A stretch of 64,000 bases of DNA from Crotophaga sulcirostris (GCA_013397455.1 VYZB01000036.1:1946878-2010877); one strand, 5' to 3'; counted from the stretch's first letter, positions 38,326-51,559 are shown. Numbers and translations: made by a program. The notes: generated by a model not told the origin, from the letters alone.

Positions 38326-40107
38326 TCCAGGAGCTTGTGTGTCATGGCCTCAAAACATAACTGCACCTTGGCTTTAGTCTCGAAGAGGCTGGTTTGTGGA
38401 GAGAATAAAATATGGAGGTAGCTTGGGGATAACAAGGAGAAGGAGAGATGGCTGTGTTTGTGTCACTGTGATGCTGTGCCAGCCGCTGTCTAAGCTCCCT
38501 GCTGCGACTCGGCCAGGAGAGATGCCAGTGGGTGTCCAGCCCAGTGCTGACAGACATCTTTCATGCTCTCCTGATCCATCCTCATGTGAAGCATTATCCT
38601 CTGTACTGCTGGCGCTGGGCAGCTGCTCTCTGGCACACCCAAGGTGGTGGTTTGCTTCCAGAGTTGTGGTGGTGGCCAGAATCTGGCTCCCCCAGGGCAT
38701 GCAGCCTGGGCAGGGTGTCATGTCCATCCCCCCTCTTTTTTCCCCCATAGGAACAATGTGGGGTGTAGTTTTAATAGGTTTTAACTATTTAGGATTATCC
38801 CAGAACTGGCAACGTTTCTTAGACTGACTGGCCCTGAGTAGTGAGAGATGGGTTGATGTCGAGCAAGTCTGGCACCCTAAAAACGTACTTCTTCACATGA
38901 TTTATCTCAAGAGCTTTTTGGAGCCTGACTGAAACCCCTCAGTCCTTACAAAGTGCCAGTCTCTTAGTCTGAGCAATCGCGTGGCTCATCTTTCCCAAGA
39001 GAAAGATTGATGATCTTCAAGGTTTGGCTCCATAGTTTGTATTGGTTCTCCTGAAAGAAATGCGCAGGTGGATCACTTTTTACCCTGCAGAAGAAAAAAG
39101 ATCCCTGGACCCTCTTCTGGACCAGGCCTTATAAACCTTACGCTGTGATACAGTAATGGCCCTGGGTCATCTTGAGTTTTAATTTATTTTCTAAAATAGC
39201 AAAAATTCTGGAATGTGTGTATTTTGTAGTACTTTCTTCATGATCACATGCTGACTGTATCTATACTGGATTCTGGAAAAATCTATCTTGAGCTTATTCC
39301 TTATATGTTCAAGCCACCTCATTACTGCAGGGAGCCACCTGAGAAATGTGTTAATGGCCATATGCCAATGCACTCAGCTCTATAAAAACTGCTGAGATGA
39401 ACCTGCTCTGACTACTGAAAGCCAGAAACAACTACCCCCTTGTCTACACCAGGAAAACTACAACTTGTTAATTTGCCATCAGCCAGCAGCTGCTCTTGGG
39501 CTGGCAATGGTGGAACTGGTAAACGGAGCTCAGGCATATTTAACACTGTAATAAAACATAATTTGGAATTACAGAGCAGACTGGTAATGCTGCCTATTAC
39601 CAAAGTTGTTTGACACTTCCCATTATAAGACTCTATTTTCAGCTGCTTACGAGTTTGCCAATTTTTAACAGCTTGCACTGAGATTTCTTTAACTTGGTGT
39701 CTGCCTCTTGCTGAATATTCTGTTATTGTTGTTTAAAAAGAAAAACCAGTACTTAGCCAGAGCAGCTCAGCTGTTTCGAAGAAAGAGGACTGAGAAAATA
39801 CCTTGTTAGTCTTGTTAAATGTAGGTGACCTTTTCTTTTAACAGCTCAGAGGCAGGATTTGGCAAGAGGAGAGAGCTGCTGTCAGAGATGCTTGTGTTCT
39901 TTCTATGAATATTGACCAAAATAGGCTGAAGTGCAAGTCCTCAAAACGTTTCAGTTAACACCAGATAGCAGGTCTTTAATTCATAGCAGCAAATTTCCCC
40001 AAAGAGGTGATGCCTGCAGGCTGTGCAAGTCTGGTTCTCATGGCAGGGACACTGGTTTCTACCCAGCCCGTAGGAGCCCTAGTCCGCGCAGGTGCTTAGG
40101 GACACAG

Positions 40108-40139
40108 TGCCTGGCTTCTCCATTGCCTGGCTTCTCCAT
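40108..40139. repeat. Perfect 16-base tandem duplication
   Basis: The unit TGCCTGGCTTCTCCAT is repeated twice without a mismatch (40108-40123 and 40124-40139). A recent local duplication is likely, because no divergence has accumulated. Confidence 0.9.
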
Positions 40140-42323
40140 GGCTCTCCACTGAGCATGGGCAATACAGAGGAGGCAGCTGAAGGATTTAAAAGGAGCTGAA
40201 TGCGGCAGTGACCATAAGAACAATTTTTGTGTGCTTTGGAGAGTTTTAAGTTGTGTGTAATAGATGTGTAATATAGGTCGAGGTCGCTATAGATACTTAT
40301 GTATTGTTCATGGTATCCACTAGCTTAATGAATTCTTTGTAACTGTTGTGTGTTAAGTTATCAAATATAAGTCAAAAATCAAATTTGTTAATAGTGCTTG
40401 TCAATGGCTTCTTTTTTTCTGGTTATAGTGGTAGAAAACAGATTATTATTGCAGAACACTACAGGCAATCAAAATTTAATTATTTTCATTCTTGTTCACT
40501 GTAGGTTTTTCCTGGGTAACATGTAGCTCTTTACCTAGTCTTCATTTTTCTATAAAGACACTGTTGAAATTGTGTGTTATTCCTGGCTGCGCGTTACTGT
40601 AGGTAACTGGAGAGATTTTGATCAGTTCCTACAGAGACCCTGAGTCCTGTCTTCCACTGGCCACTGCCAGCAGCTGAAAGGAGAAGGAAGGACAACTATG
40701 CCCCTTTAGCCAAGCAAGGAAATCTGTCTCTGCTTTTCATGATGCTGCCAAACCACTGGTTACAGTAGCTATAGTCTGACCCTCAAAGCTGCCTTATCCT
40801 TTCAGTTTTCTGTTAGCCTGCCTATGTGGAAACTGCAGGAACATCTCATAGCTTGTCTTGCAGAGCTCCTAAAATCTGCAGACTCAGCACCTCTGGGTTG
40901 GCATACAAGTAGCCTTAGCCTTTATCTACTACATATCTACAGCTGCAAATAGTAGGGCAGCTGAAAGTCGACACCAAAGGGTTCATAGAATCATGGAATC
41001 AATTATGTTACTTATTTCCAGGCAAACTGCGTTATGGTGGAGTTCAGCCATCCAAATACACAAACTTACCATTGGAGATGAGGCATGGCTGCAGGAAGAC
41101 CACACGTAAATTTAAAAATAACATTTGAAACTTTAATTATAACTCATACCTTCATTGCGCACCTTCTCAGTGTATAATGGTATCAGGTTAAGAGACTTTA
41201 AACTTAACTTAATTTTTTTATTTTTATGGTCACAATTTCTAGCAGTTAAAATTTCTCCTGCTTTCCTAGTTGACATGAGAAGCCCACACAGATAGAGGAA
41301 ACTATAGGAAAAAACATAATATAGCTCAAGCAAAAGGCTGCCAAACACATGTAGTTCGAAAGAAATAGTGCAAGATGTTTCCTCCTTTTTTTTCCCTTAT
41401 TATCTGCTTTGTGAAACCATTCTCAGGCTGAAGGTGGATAGGAATCCTTTAATGATCCATCAATAAAACCACTTAGCAGAGCTGAATAGCAGCTGTGACA
41501 GGTGACCTTCCTTTTTTTCAGAAGTGCTCTATTAGTTCTCATTATCTTGCCTTTCAGTCACTTTGGGGGCCTTTTAAGGCCCCTTCTTTTTCTCCTCTGA
41601 AGTAAACTGTGTTTCTTTCCATCTGGAGGTAAGTCCATGTGATTTGTTAGGAGAACATGTCATTCACTGGACATGCCTATGGAAGAATACCTTGCTTGCC
41701 ATGGCGGAAGTGCTCTCATTGAAGAGGAAGCTGAGGCACCAGTGGAAGGGCGGCAAGAAGAGATGGCCTGAGGGTAGTTGATTCAAAGCACACCGGGCAG
41801 TAAAATGCTTGCTCCTTGCCTAATTCTGCTCCATCACTGAGGCCAGTGGCACCACCTCTCCCCTCTCTCCCGGACATGTTCTGTAGAGTAGCTGCAAAAA
41901 CGTCCCTTTCCTGTGGCTACCTCTGCAAAGCTCTTCCATCACTTCAGTTTTTCTCGAAAACTTCTGAAGTCAAGTAATAACTGTTTGGGGTTATCTTTTC
42001 TGTCTAGCGAAGATGATAACTGTTTTCCAGGTTTGTGCCCATACAGGTGTTGCTTACTTGTTCCAAACTCTCTGATTTCTGGGATAAGAAGCAGCAATTA
42101 AATCCTCTTTGCTATGGTGCGTTAGCTAAGTTTATGAAATTCAGTGGTTTTATAGCTGCCAAACAAGAGGCTTTTTTCAAAGCCCTTGCATCAGTATTAT
42201 TTTTATTCTTATGACTTGTTTTGTGCAACTTGGACCTTTGCAACAATGCTGGAAGATGGTAGTGATGAATAAATAATCAAATCAGTTAGTAAAATGCTAT
42301 GTTTTGTTCTGATTTACTTGCAG

Positions 42324-42446
42324 ATATTTGAAGTGGATATGAAATCAGGCAGAATTGATGTGGAAGGGGAGACAGTTTTTTACCGAGATATCAGTTTCTT
42401 TGAAGTAAACGGAAATGTTGTGCCGCAGTATTGTGATCAGGACAGT
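42324..42446 (+). CDS. Internal coding exon of an unidentified gene
   Basis: This is the only stretch in the window that behaves like a vertebrate coding exon. It is preceded by TTCTGATTTACTTGCAG, a good pyrimidine tract and acceptor, and followed by AGT|GTAAGA, a good donor. The exon is 123 bases, open, and phase 0 at both ends, so it can be included or skipped without a frameshift. It encodes 41 residues beginning IFEVDMKSGRIDVEG and ending VVPQYCDQDS, with FYRDISFFEVNGN between. The pattern of alternating hydrophobic and polar residues with turn-forming NG and SG suggests beta strands of a soluble or extracellular domain. There is no signal peptide, membrane segment or catalytic motif. The upstream frame stays open to an ATG at 42294, inside the presumed intron, so that is not the real start. 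I do not recognise the protein family. A skipped-exon isoform or a relic exon remains possible. Confidence 0.62.
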
Positions 42447-43082
42447 GTAAGAGTGCACATATTTCATGTTTTAATAGCAGCCTTGTCTTATCCAGTTTTG
42501 CTTTGGATATGAAAATGCAATTTCTGAGGCTTTATCAGGTAAAACAAGAAACTTTGCATGGAAAGAACTAGAAATGAAGTTTCTGCAGACATGTTTTCTT
42601 TTTCTAAATGCTGACAAATAATTCCTGCCAAATGCTACATAAAGGAGAAAAAGAAACATATGGCAGTTCAACAGGAGTGAAAAGATGAGCTAATCCAGCA
42701 TCCAACAAGTCTTTGGATGAGACTAAAATAAAACCAACCAGCCTTTATCATGCTTGATAGCACCACTATAATTAGGAGTCTGTCACCAGGTTCATAATGA
42801 ACCCTTGGCCCTATTTTGTGGGGTTTATACTCTGGTAGTAAGAGTCAGTTTGGGTTGCAGCTTGGCATATTAGAACTCCCTGTGCAGAAGGTCCAAATCT
42901 AGCATGCAGGTTTTAAATAAAATGACTGCTAAAAGTTGGGGGGTTGTGCCAGCGATGAGCTAGTTGTGCTTATAATCTGTCTTAAGTGTTTAAGGAGTGA
43001 GGCTCTAATGTGATTTATTTGCCTTTAGCGTGAAAAATATAAATGTGTCGTTCAGGATCACAATGTGCTAACTTAAGCTGCC

Positions 43083-43114
43083 ATGTAAGGAATCAAGAAT
43101 GTAAGGAATCAAGA
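43083..43114. repeat. Perfect 16-base tandem duplication
   Basis: The unit ATGTAAGGAATCAAGA occurs twice back to back (43083-43098 and 43099-43114). An 11-base partial copy, ATGTAAGGAAT, recurs at 43223-43233, so the duplication may have been wider. Confidence 0.9.
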
Positions 43115-44239
43115 TTTTTAATTCTTTTTTTCCCTCCCTTGGTTTTATGATCCCTACATCTGCCCTAGCAGAAGCTGCTGCTGCAGAGCTAGGGCTACCG
43201 TTTGCTGAACTCTGCCTTAAAAATGTAAGGAATGAGTCTTCTTAAAATTACAAGTCAAATTTTCAGTCTTAGGGAAAAGTCTGGCTAACAAGGCAAAAAT
43301 ACAGTCTGCTTCTTTCTCCCATCTTTCCCTCCATCCTTGAGGCTTAGTCAGCTGCTGGCAGGGGGACTGGCTGTGCAGAAAGTGGCTCAGTTACGTATAC
43401 AAGCATGCGGTTAATTCTGAATAAAGGAGTTTAAACTTCAGGAACTGTCCATCTTTTTTCAAACCCAGAGTTATTGCTTATCTAATCTAAAGGTAGCAGA
43501 AGCTGAAAGAAGCCCTCCCTAACATATCTCTATTGTGTGTTGTCCTCTCCTCTTCCTTGCAGTGATGGAGCTCCTCAGGATGTCTAATGTAGCTGTTTGA
43601 TAATGTCCACAGGAGACCAGGCAGGGCTCTTACAACGATATCTCCTCTGCAGAATGTGAATCTCATAATGAAAGGTCAGATATTTGTATGTTAAGGCTGC
43701 AGGTCTGGATTACAGCTAGATGCCTAATGAGATTTTCAGAAACACTGAGGTTCCCCTGCAGCCTTGTGTGCCAGATTCTTAAAGAGTTTGGCTTAAAAGG
43801 AATAACTAAGCAACCTCAATAACTTAAGGAAAACCCTGAGTAGGGTCCCAGTATGATTCAACCTTCTGACTTGTATGTGAAAGCAAAGGTGAGCTGAGGT
43901 GTATCCAGTTCACATTTAATATACAGTAAATGTTAACTTTCCCTCCCAAACACTTCAGGGGAGGCTTTGATGTTCATTTGATGAAGGTGAATAGGTTGGG
44001 GGAGGATGAAAGTTCATGAAATGCTGTAGTAATCCTAAGGCTATCAGGGCAGGCAGCTGAGTGGTGCCTCTGAATTGTCTTTATAGAAAAGAGATTTAAA
44101 AACCACACACACGAATGCTGGAGACCAGGGAGGGGAGTGTATCTCGTAACCCCACCACCCCCTGCTGTAGTACTTCTGCTTGTCAGAAAGAGAAAGTCTG
44201 TGCTGCTTTTCTGACAAAGAGACCTCCTCAAAGCTCTAC

Positions 44240-44264
44240 ATTTATGAATTAGTAATTCATAAAT
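44240..44264. repeat. Perfect 25-base palindrome (12-base arms, 1-base centre)
   Basis: The left arm ATTTATGAATTA (44240-44251) and the right arm TAATTCATAAAT (44253-44264) are exact reverse complements around a single G. It includes two inverted ATGAATTA words, which contain the TAAT/ATTA core bound by homeodomain and POU proteins. Binding is inference only. It could also be an incidental AT-rich hairpin. Confidence 0.9.
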
Positions 44265-47227
44265 TAGCAGCTGTAGGTTGGCAGTCTTTTCAGGGGGCTG
44301 TGCCAGGTTTTGCTTTCTCAGATGAGTGGCTGACCCATAAAAGCTGTGCCCATAGACTCAAGAGTTGAGAAATCCTGTCCCTTGAAAAGACAACATGCTG
44401 CTGAAGGCCATTGTGCCTTGTCTCTAGGCGAGGCACTTCAAAACCCCATGGGAGCCAGGAGCTGCAGCCTCTTGCAGAACCCTTGGCCCCAAGCCCCTGA
44501 TCCTGCTGTACACCATTCAAACCCTGCTGGCACCCCTGCCACCAACTTCTGACCTAGCTGGCCAGGGAGGACAATAGAAAGGAAAGAGTGGTAACATATG
44601 TGCCTCTGTACACACACGTTCTTGGCTTCTTTGCCTATATCTGCTGGCAAGCACGTGGTAGGAAGCAGCTGCTGACACTACTAGTTGCATTACACTCTTC
44701 ATTTGGGCCCTATGCTTTCCAGCAGGAGCCACAAAGCATGGATTTGAACCAAAACGTGACAGCCTTCTGAGGAAAGGAGGAGAGATTATGTAAAGAACAA
44801 GGGACACGAGGCAGGCAGGGCCCTCTGCTTGGCTCTCCATTTGCAGAGCTGCAAGACCAGGGCTTCTTGAATGAGTGACAAGATAAGGGAGGACCTGCAC
44901 AGACACATCTCAAGGTAATCTCTGGATGAATAGCTGCTTGGGGGGATATTACAAGAAAACACGTAGCAAGGCATGGGTAACATCTGAGGGGGATAGGGTG
45001 GATGAATAAGGTTCATTCAGCCATCTTCAAAAAGCCACCAGCCGTATGGTGCATAGAAACTGCTCATGCTAACAACCAGAGACTGGCATCTTGAAGATTA
45101 GTGCATGAACATGGGAGACCTTTGTGAGTATGGTTTTGATCATTAGAAAAAACAAGCTGATATACTCAATCAAGAATATAAGCTGATCACAGAAGAAAGC
45201 ACTGCATAACAATCTCATTGAAAACAAGGCTTTTTAAAAATTGCCTTAAGTAGAATATGTTTGATCTCTTGGCTTCATCTTAATTTTCAGAGAAATTTGG
45301 AAGCACCTTCCAATTTCTGTTTCACAGCAGAAGCTTGTATAACCCTTCAACTCCTGGTGTTTTCAAACTACAGTACAAATTACAAAAGGAAAAGTTGCAG
45401 TTGATGTGGAAAATACAATCTGTGTCTACAGAGTTTTCTGCTTTAAAATGCCCATTTTATACCAGCCTCCAGAAGGTATGACAGCTCAGCTTATTAGCAG
45501 GGCTTTTTTGATTTGTGTTATTAAACATCTTTCACTTTGGGGCTTTTTTCAGAAATGCAATCTTGCAGAGTTTCTGGTTTTTACTTTTTTTTTTTCCCCC
45601 AACAGCTGTATAATAATTCCTATTGTTTCTGGGTATATCTAATTTACAAATATATGTAGACATGCATATTTGATCTTACCACTTCTTGGAAACTCAGAGT
45701 TCATTAGTTGACGCTTAGCAGCAGCTTCCTTTTCTGTTGCAAACTGATGCCGAGAAAAGCATCAGCCAATCTCAGGAAAAGGCTATAAAAAAAAGATCAA
45801 CTCTCAAACAGCAAGGATAGAAACTGGATGTTTAGCTTCTCTAAAACATACCAGTTGTTCCTCACTTCAAATAAGAAAATGACATATTCATATTTAGTTT
45901 TAATATTTTGCTACACCAGCCCTATCTCTTAAAAAACCTCACTATCTCTTCATTGTGAGCCATAGAGTACTTTCAGGAAAATTTTTTTTTTTCCTTTTGC
46001 GTTAATAGTCAAACTGTCATGCTTCAACTATCAAGCTGCAAGGTTTCATTTTTTCCTAACTTTTCTGGACCTAATTTTTTAAAAATTCCCTAAAATATAA
46101 CTTTGTGTAACAGTTGTGCTGCGGAGGTCGAACCTTTCTCCTGTTTGTTCTCAGGCTTCTGAGTTCCATTTTGAAAGTTCTCAGTTTTTGACAATTTCTG
46201 AGTTTGACAAAACTATAGTGTGAAGAAAAAACAAACAGTAGCAAAGCTCGTGATTTTCAACCTTCTGGGGAGCCTGGGTGGCACATGAGGCAGACGGTCA
46301 GGGGGAGCGGTGCTGTGCCAACATTCCCAGCCCGCCTTTGGGGACTAAATGCTGCCTATTCACTGTGCATCTTGTCTGACTAGTAGATGCCTAAAAGTTT
46401 TATTATTCCAAGTGCTCAGAGGGGAAAGCAATTATTTCTTCTGTTGCTGTACTCTTCTAACAGCTTAAGAGCTTTAAGTTCCTCACCCCTCCAGTAGTTC
46501 CCCTGAGATTTCAGAAGGGGAAGTCTCTCCTACTCTGGTCCCCTCCTCTGCCTTTTCCAGTCCTCCTGCCTCCCCAGCCGCCTCTTCTTCTATTTCTCAG
46601 CAGTTCCTTATGGCTCTTCCGAAGAACAGCCGTCTATACTTGGCACCATTCTTGCCCTTTTCCTTAATGCCATTGGTAAACTCATCATGGAGCAGTTAAA
46701 TTGCCTGTGTTTATTAATTTTGTTCTGCTGTTCTTGGTTGGGAGGAGCAGGAGACTATTGCTGTCTGACTTCAAGCCACTGAGATACATTATTATTTGGC
46801 TTATTTGAAAATACTGTTCTTTTGCAAAACCAGAAATACCACAATTATTTTCAGCAGAACCTCTCATTTGCCAAAGTTGATGATTTAGGTTTTTCCATTT
46901 GCCTAGCCTAAGATTATTTTTCATGCCTGTTATAGATTTATAATTATAGGCATCCATTTAAAAACTGAAATCACTGAGTAGAGAAGCAGAGGAGCCCTGC
47001 ACTTACTCAGCATGCTGTGCAGACCGACTGTTATAACATGATGTGAGAAGCCAGCCTGTGTTTGCAGTGCTCCCTCCTCAAAATTTTTTTCACAGTTTGG
47101 CTCCTTCACAGCACTTACTGCTTTCTGCTGACCAAGAAGAAGGACTGGGAATCATCTCTGGATAAACAGAATTATTTTTCAGAAAGAGTTTTGCTTGTGA
47201 GAAAGGGAGAAAGTTTTTACCTTTGCA

Positions 47228-47323
47228 GGCAAAAAAAAATGCAACAAAAAACAAACACACACCCCCCACACCCAAACCAAAAAAAACCCAAACCAAAAAA
47301 ATTCCAAAAACCCAACCACAAGA
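47228..47323. repeat. A/C-rich low-complexity tract with CCCAAA-like units
   Basis: On the plus strand it is almost only A and C, with repeated ACCCAAACC and AAAACCC words and a short CACACACC run. It is the complementary-strand counterpart of the T/G tracts at 5888 and 8575. The frames running across it give lysine/proline or glycine/phenylalanine-rich nonsense and are not genes. Confidence 0.75.
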
Positions 47324-50300
47324 GGAAGAAATGAGGCTTCAGACCCAAGCAAGAGCTGATACTTAAAAGCTCTTAGGCTTTTAATCAATGCAGCGTGTGT
47401 GTTTTGGATTTGTGCACACAGAGTAAGAAAAGCCAGCAAAAGTCTTCATGGGATTTTACTGAGCAGAAGTTAACGCAGATGCCAAATCCATTTATCATTT
47501 CTTTGGTTACGTGCCACTGTCCCTGATGACCTTCTCCAGCCTCACAGCAGTGAACACTTTCTCTTCCATTAAATATGCTTGTTTTGGTTTTAACCACTTC
47601 CTTACCACTCCACTACTCAAATGTTTTGTGGTACTAGCAGTTTTTCCCCTTATAGGAGGCTTGGTGCATTGCTTTAAGAAATACAAGTATTTGGAGAGAG
47701 GGCAGAACTGACCCAGGAGCAGCTCTGGTGGATTTGTAGGATTTTGAGGGGGTTGTTTATGACAAGACTACTAGAATACAGGACTCCTTTTCCCAAGTAA
47801 CAGCTTCTATTTTTCCTCCACCCTGTTTTTTCCCCACCAACTCTCCCATTAGAAAGGGAAGGTTCCGCAACCACCCATGTGTTTGTGGTCTACCTGAGGC
47901 TGCTGGTATAAGGTTAACTTCTTCCACAGCCTCCTCCTACAGCCCTCTGAAAGGTGTTGTGCCTCAGTTACTCTGTTTGAAAGCATAGACAATTCAGAGC
48001 TTTTCTGCACTTCAGTTCATTGCTTTTGCAGTCATTCCTTCCCATTGCTGCTTGAAGATACAACACAATGTGTGTTGCCAGCACTCCTTGGCTGATGGTC
48101 TGAAAGGGTCTCATTTTGGTCATGCAGGAGGACATCTACTTTGGCTTTTACTCTTCTCTCATCCTCTGAGGAGCAAGTGTTGGCATCAAGAACTGTTGGG
48201 CAGATTACAGTTCCTCCTCCAACCCAAACTCTGTCAGCTGTTCCCATGGTCAGAATTAGTAGGGATAGCTTAAACAGTTTAAATGGAAGATCTTCACACA
48301 CTTGGCTGTTTTTGACAGAAATGGGCAAGGGAGCATCATCCAAATGGCTCTGTGGGCAGCTTTGATGGTTGGTAGCCTCCACAGGTGTCTGAACAAGCAC
48401 TGGGCTGAGAGCAGACACTTCTTCAACTGGTGTAGCTGGAGCTGGGAGATGATATCTGGCTACAAATTGTGATTAATGCCTATGACTTGTCTCATGGCAA
48501 ATTATTTCTCTTAGGCTGTGCTTGAAGAAGTTGGGTAAGAACATAGTCAAAGAAGTATGTGCTTCAAACCTAGAGTTGTGTTGTTGTGCATGCTTAGCTC
48601 TGTTATGTGGTCCTGGCATCCAATAGCATTTGTCCTGGTTGTCACAATTTGCTTCCTGAGTGTTAAGAGAATAGATTATTTTAGAGAAGATGATCACTGA
48701 GCTCACCTCAATTTAGACCTTTGTGGATGGAGGACAGCAAGCCTGTGGCTGACAACAAAACCCAGTGGTATGGGAAGTTAATCCATACAACATCCAACCA
48801 GTGCTTCTTAGAGAACCTCATGATACAACAGACACGTTTATCAACAGAGAATTAAGTGAAAGTATTGGTGGAAAAGGTCTTCTCATAGTCTAGTTATACT
48901 AGGGTGCTCTTCCAGCATGGTGCAGGCATTTATGAATAGGGACTTGGAGGAGGACAGGCTTCATGAAGTACTGTGAACTGGAAGGCCACTTATGTGGTGA
49001 TACTGCAGAAGGAGCACTTGGACCTTCTTCTGTACCCTTCATCAGCAAAACCAGAGAGAGAATTTCCAGCTTCTGTAGTTTTTCCTCTTTCCCCACTGAA
49101 GTTCACTACCGCCTCAAACTGTGCTTTTGTGGGACAAAGTTTTTGGCCCGTGTCTGTATGTATATGTGTTTGAGACAAACCCATACAGATACACACCCTT
49201 TCTTTGTACTCTTTTAATAGTTTTCCACAGAAATAATCCTGCTTTCCCCCCTCCACCCCCCACTTTTTTGGCAGCCTTTTCCTGAGTTGGGTTACTCCCA
49301 CGCAGCACAGCTGATGGTGGGCTCTGGGATGAGGACACATTAGCAGTGGTGTAAGCAGAGGTTGCTGCCAGGACTTTGTTGTGAATCTTCAGCCTCATCC
49401 GTGTCTGTTGTGCTGTGAAATGCTACAAAAAGTATTCCTGTGGAAGCGGTGGTCACCTCTGGCAGAGGGTGTGGAGGGTGTAGGAGCTAATCTCTGTAGG
49501 AGAAGGACTGGAAACTCATCCAGTCTGCCCCGTCTCGAGAGGATCCCTTCCACGGAGTAATGCCCTAAAGCTCTGCCAACGGTCCTCTCAGTTCAGTGGT
49601 ATAAGAGATAACCCTGCTCTCCTCCAAAGCAGGCTGATAAAATCTGCTTCCGTTGCACAAAGCTGCATTGCTGCCTTTGTTGGGAAGGAGCTGAGTTTCC
49701 CTGTGGGCCTTAGCTGTAATTTGCCTCTCTTGCTTTCAGAAGTGCCTGTCTATTTTGGATAAAACTTCATTTAAGTCTTCATTTTGCTTGGAGCCTGCCT
49801 TCAGACTCGACAACAACAACAAAACCCATTGAGCAAGTGAAACTACAGGCTTTTTTTTTTTCCTTGATTTGTGGTGGTGTTTAAGAAGAAAGACTGACTT
49901 TGACTGACAGCCTCTCAACAGGAGAAAAACAGATCCACATTGAAATATGCTCTTCTCCCAATTAGCTTAATGGGAAAATGAGCTTCTTACGTCTTTTCTT
50001 TCTCTCCTAAGTAAATCCATAATTAATTCAGGTTTGATACGTTCTTCTGACCGAACACTTACATTCTTGAATCTGCTTCATCTCCTTCATTATAGTCAGA
50101 CTAATAAATCCTTTAATTTTGGAGAAGTAATTCAGAGGCTGAATTTTGTTTTTTCTCTAGACCATAATTTTCGGCCAAAGTAACGTGTACTCTTTGAAGT
50201 TGCCATCAGCATAGGTTTGGCCTCTACAAAAACACATTTGACATGAGAACTACTGTCATCCCTTGGCTTGCTTTTGCACGGAGTTTTAGGTAATGGCACT

Positions 50301-51474
50301 AATATAGTTTAGCCTGATAATCTCCATGGAATTCCAGTATTTGAAATTTGAATTGAGAAAACAGAGTGGGAATTGGCCTTGTCTGTCCCAGCACTGTCTG
50401 CCTGATCGTGCAGTCTCCTATTGCCTTGTGACAGCATGACAGCTTCTAGCACAAATTTGGACACTCCTTTAGTGAAATTAACAACATGCTTGCTTTTCTT
50501 AGGAGCGGCTTAAAAGCAGGAGGTAGCAAGGCCTGTAGAGAGAGTAGTGGATGGTTTCTAGCAGTATGGCACAGCTGCTCTGGGTGCACTGCCTGAACAG
50601 CTGTTTTACAAGGCTCCCATTGCGGAGTCTGCATGCTTTACCACCAGGTAACTGCTGAGGCAGCACATGGTTGTGTGTTTTGGATCTGTTTCATGCCTTG
50701 TTCTCCAGAAGCAAGTCATGCTAGTTTGTGAAGATACCTCAAAATAGAGGTAGTTGCTGTCCAACGAACATGTGTTATTTGGCTTAACATAGGAAAACAT
50801 TAGCTAGGGTTTTCTTATGCCTGTTGGCAAAAAAGGTGTTCTTTTAAAGAAATGCCAATAATAATAAGAGCTACTTCAAATAAGATCTGAGTTTCTTGAC
50901 TATGAGTGGGAAATTATGTAGATTACCAACCCTGAGAACTCTCTGATACTCAGTGTCATGATTAGAGGGTGTGAAAGTCTATTTGAGGACTTGGCTAATT
51001 TAAAATACTTGAGCTCCGCAGCAAAATTACTTCAGGTACTACTTGACAGCTGTGTTTTCTAGTAATAAGGGCCCGGTGTGTTACAGAAGATGTAGTTTGT
51101 TTGCTGTTTGTGACCTGCTCTCATTCTGAAGCAATGCTTGCACTAATGACTGGTTTTGAGGGCTTGAGGAGGGGCTAGTTTTACTAATTGTGTTCTAAGC
51201 CCAAGTTACATGACTGGAGAGTGAACAGACATTTTCTTTTTGCTGTATGACGTGGTCTGCTTTGTGGCCTTGGGAGATATAATTGGAAGATAAGATAGCA
51301 GCTATTTTAAAAAAGAAAGTGTTTGGATTTTACACTTGGTTTAAGAATCTTCTTCTCTGAGTGTGTGCTTGTATATATGATTTAAACCACATTTTTAAAA
51401 CACATGGAATATATTTGAAGGCAAGAAGCATGTAATGTGTATGCAAACTGTAGTGTTATCGTTTTAACTGTGTT

Positions 51475-51507
51475 TATATATATATATTATATATTTAAAT
51501 ATATATT
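51475..51507. repeat. AT microsatellite
   Basis: About 33 bases of nearly uninterrupted TATA/ATAT with one TTTAAA. It lies about 50 bases from the internal edge of the CR1 fragment at 51560. Confidence 0.8.
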
Positions 51508-51559
51508 GCTGGATATTAATTCATCTCACTGAGACTTAACGCAGCATCTTTAAGAACCA

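Larger units (their letters stand above)
29641..42323. other. Non-coding, intron-like stretch upstream of the exon at 42324
   Basis: More than 12 kb with no convincing exon. It contains a TTTTA-rich run at 31215-31244, an A run at 31528-31541, an assembly gap at 32136-32190, TA microsatellites at 35491-35512 and 36289-36320, and a weak MIR-like patch near 38255-38325. It also holds a 16-base tandem duplication at 40108-40139. A strong pyrimidine tract plus CAG ends at 37281 (CTTTCTTTCTTGCAG), but the sequence after it has stops in two frames and no coding character in the third. Confidence 0.55.
42447..51559. other. Non-coding, intron-like stretch downstream of the exon
   Basis: About 9 kb with no second convincing exon. 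It includes the 16-base tandem duplication at 43083, the palindrome at 44240, T and A runs near 45587 and 45980, the A/C-rich tract at 47228, and an AT microsatellite at 51475. An acceptor-like tract ends at 49739 (CTCTTGCTTTCAG) and is followed by 30 open codons. I see no donor that would close an exon there. Confidence 0.55.

Noticed and set aside
40982..41000. TTCATAGAATCATGGAATC, similar to the CR1 3'-terminal repeat
   Set aside because: Only about 19 bases match and the sequence beyond does not follow CR1, which is too short to call.
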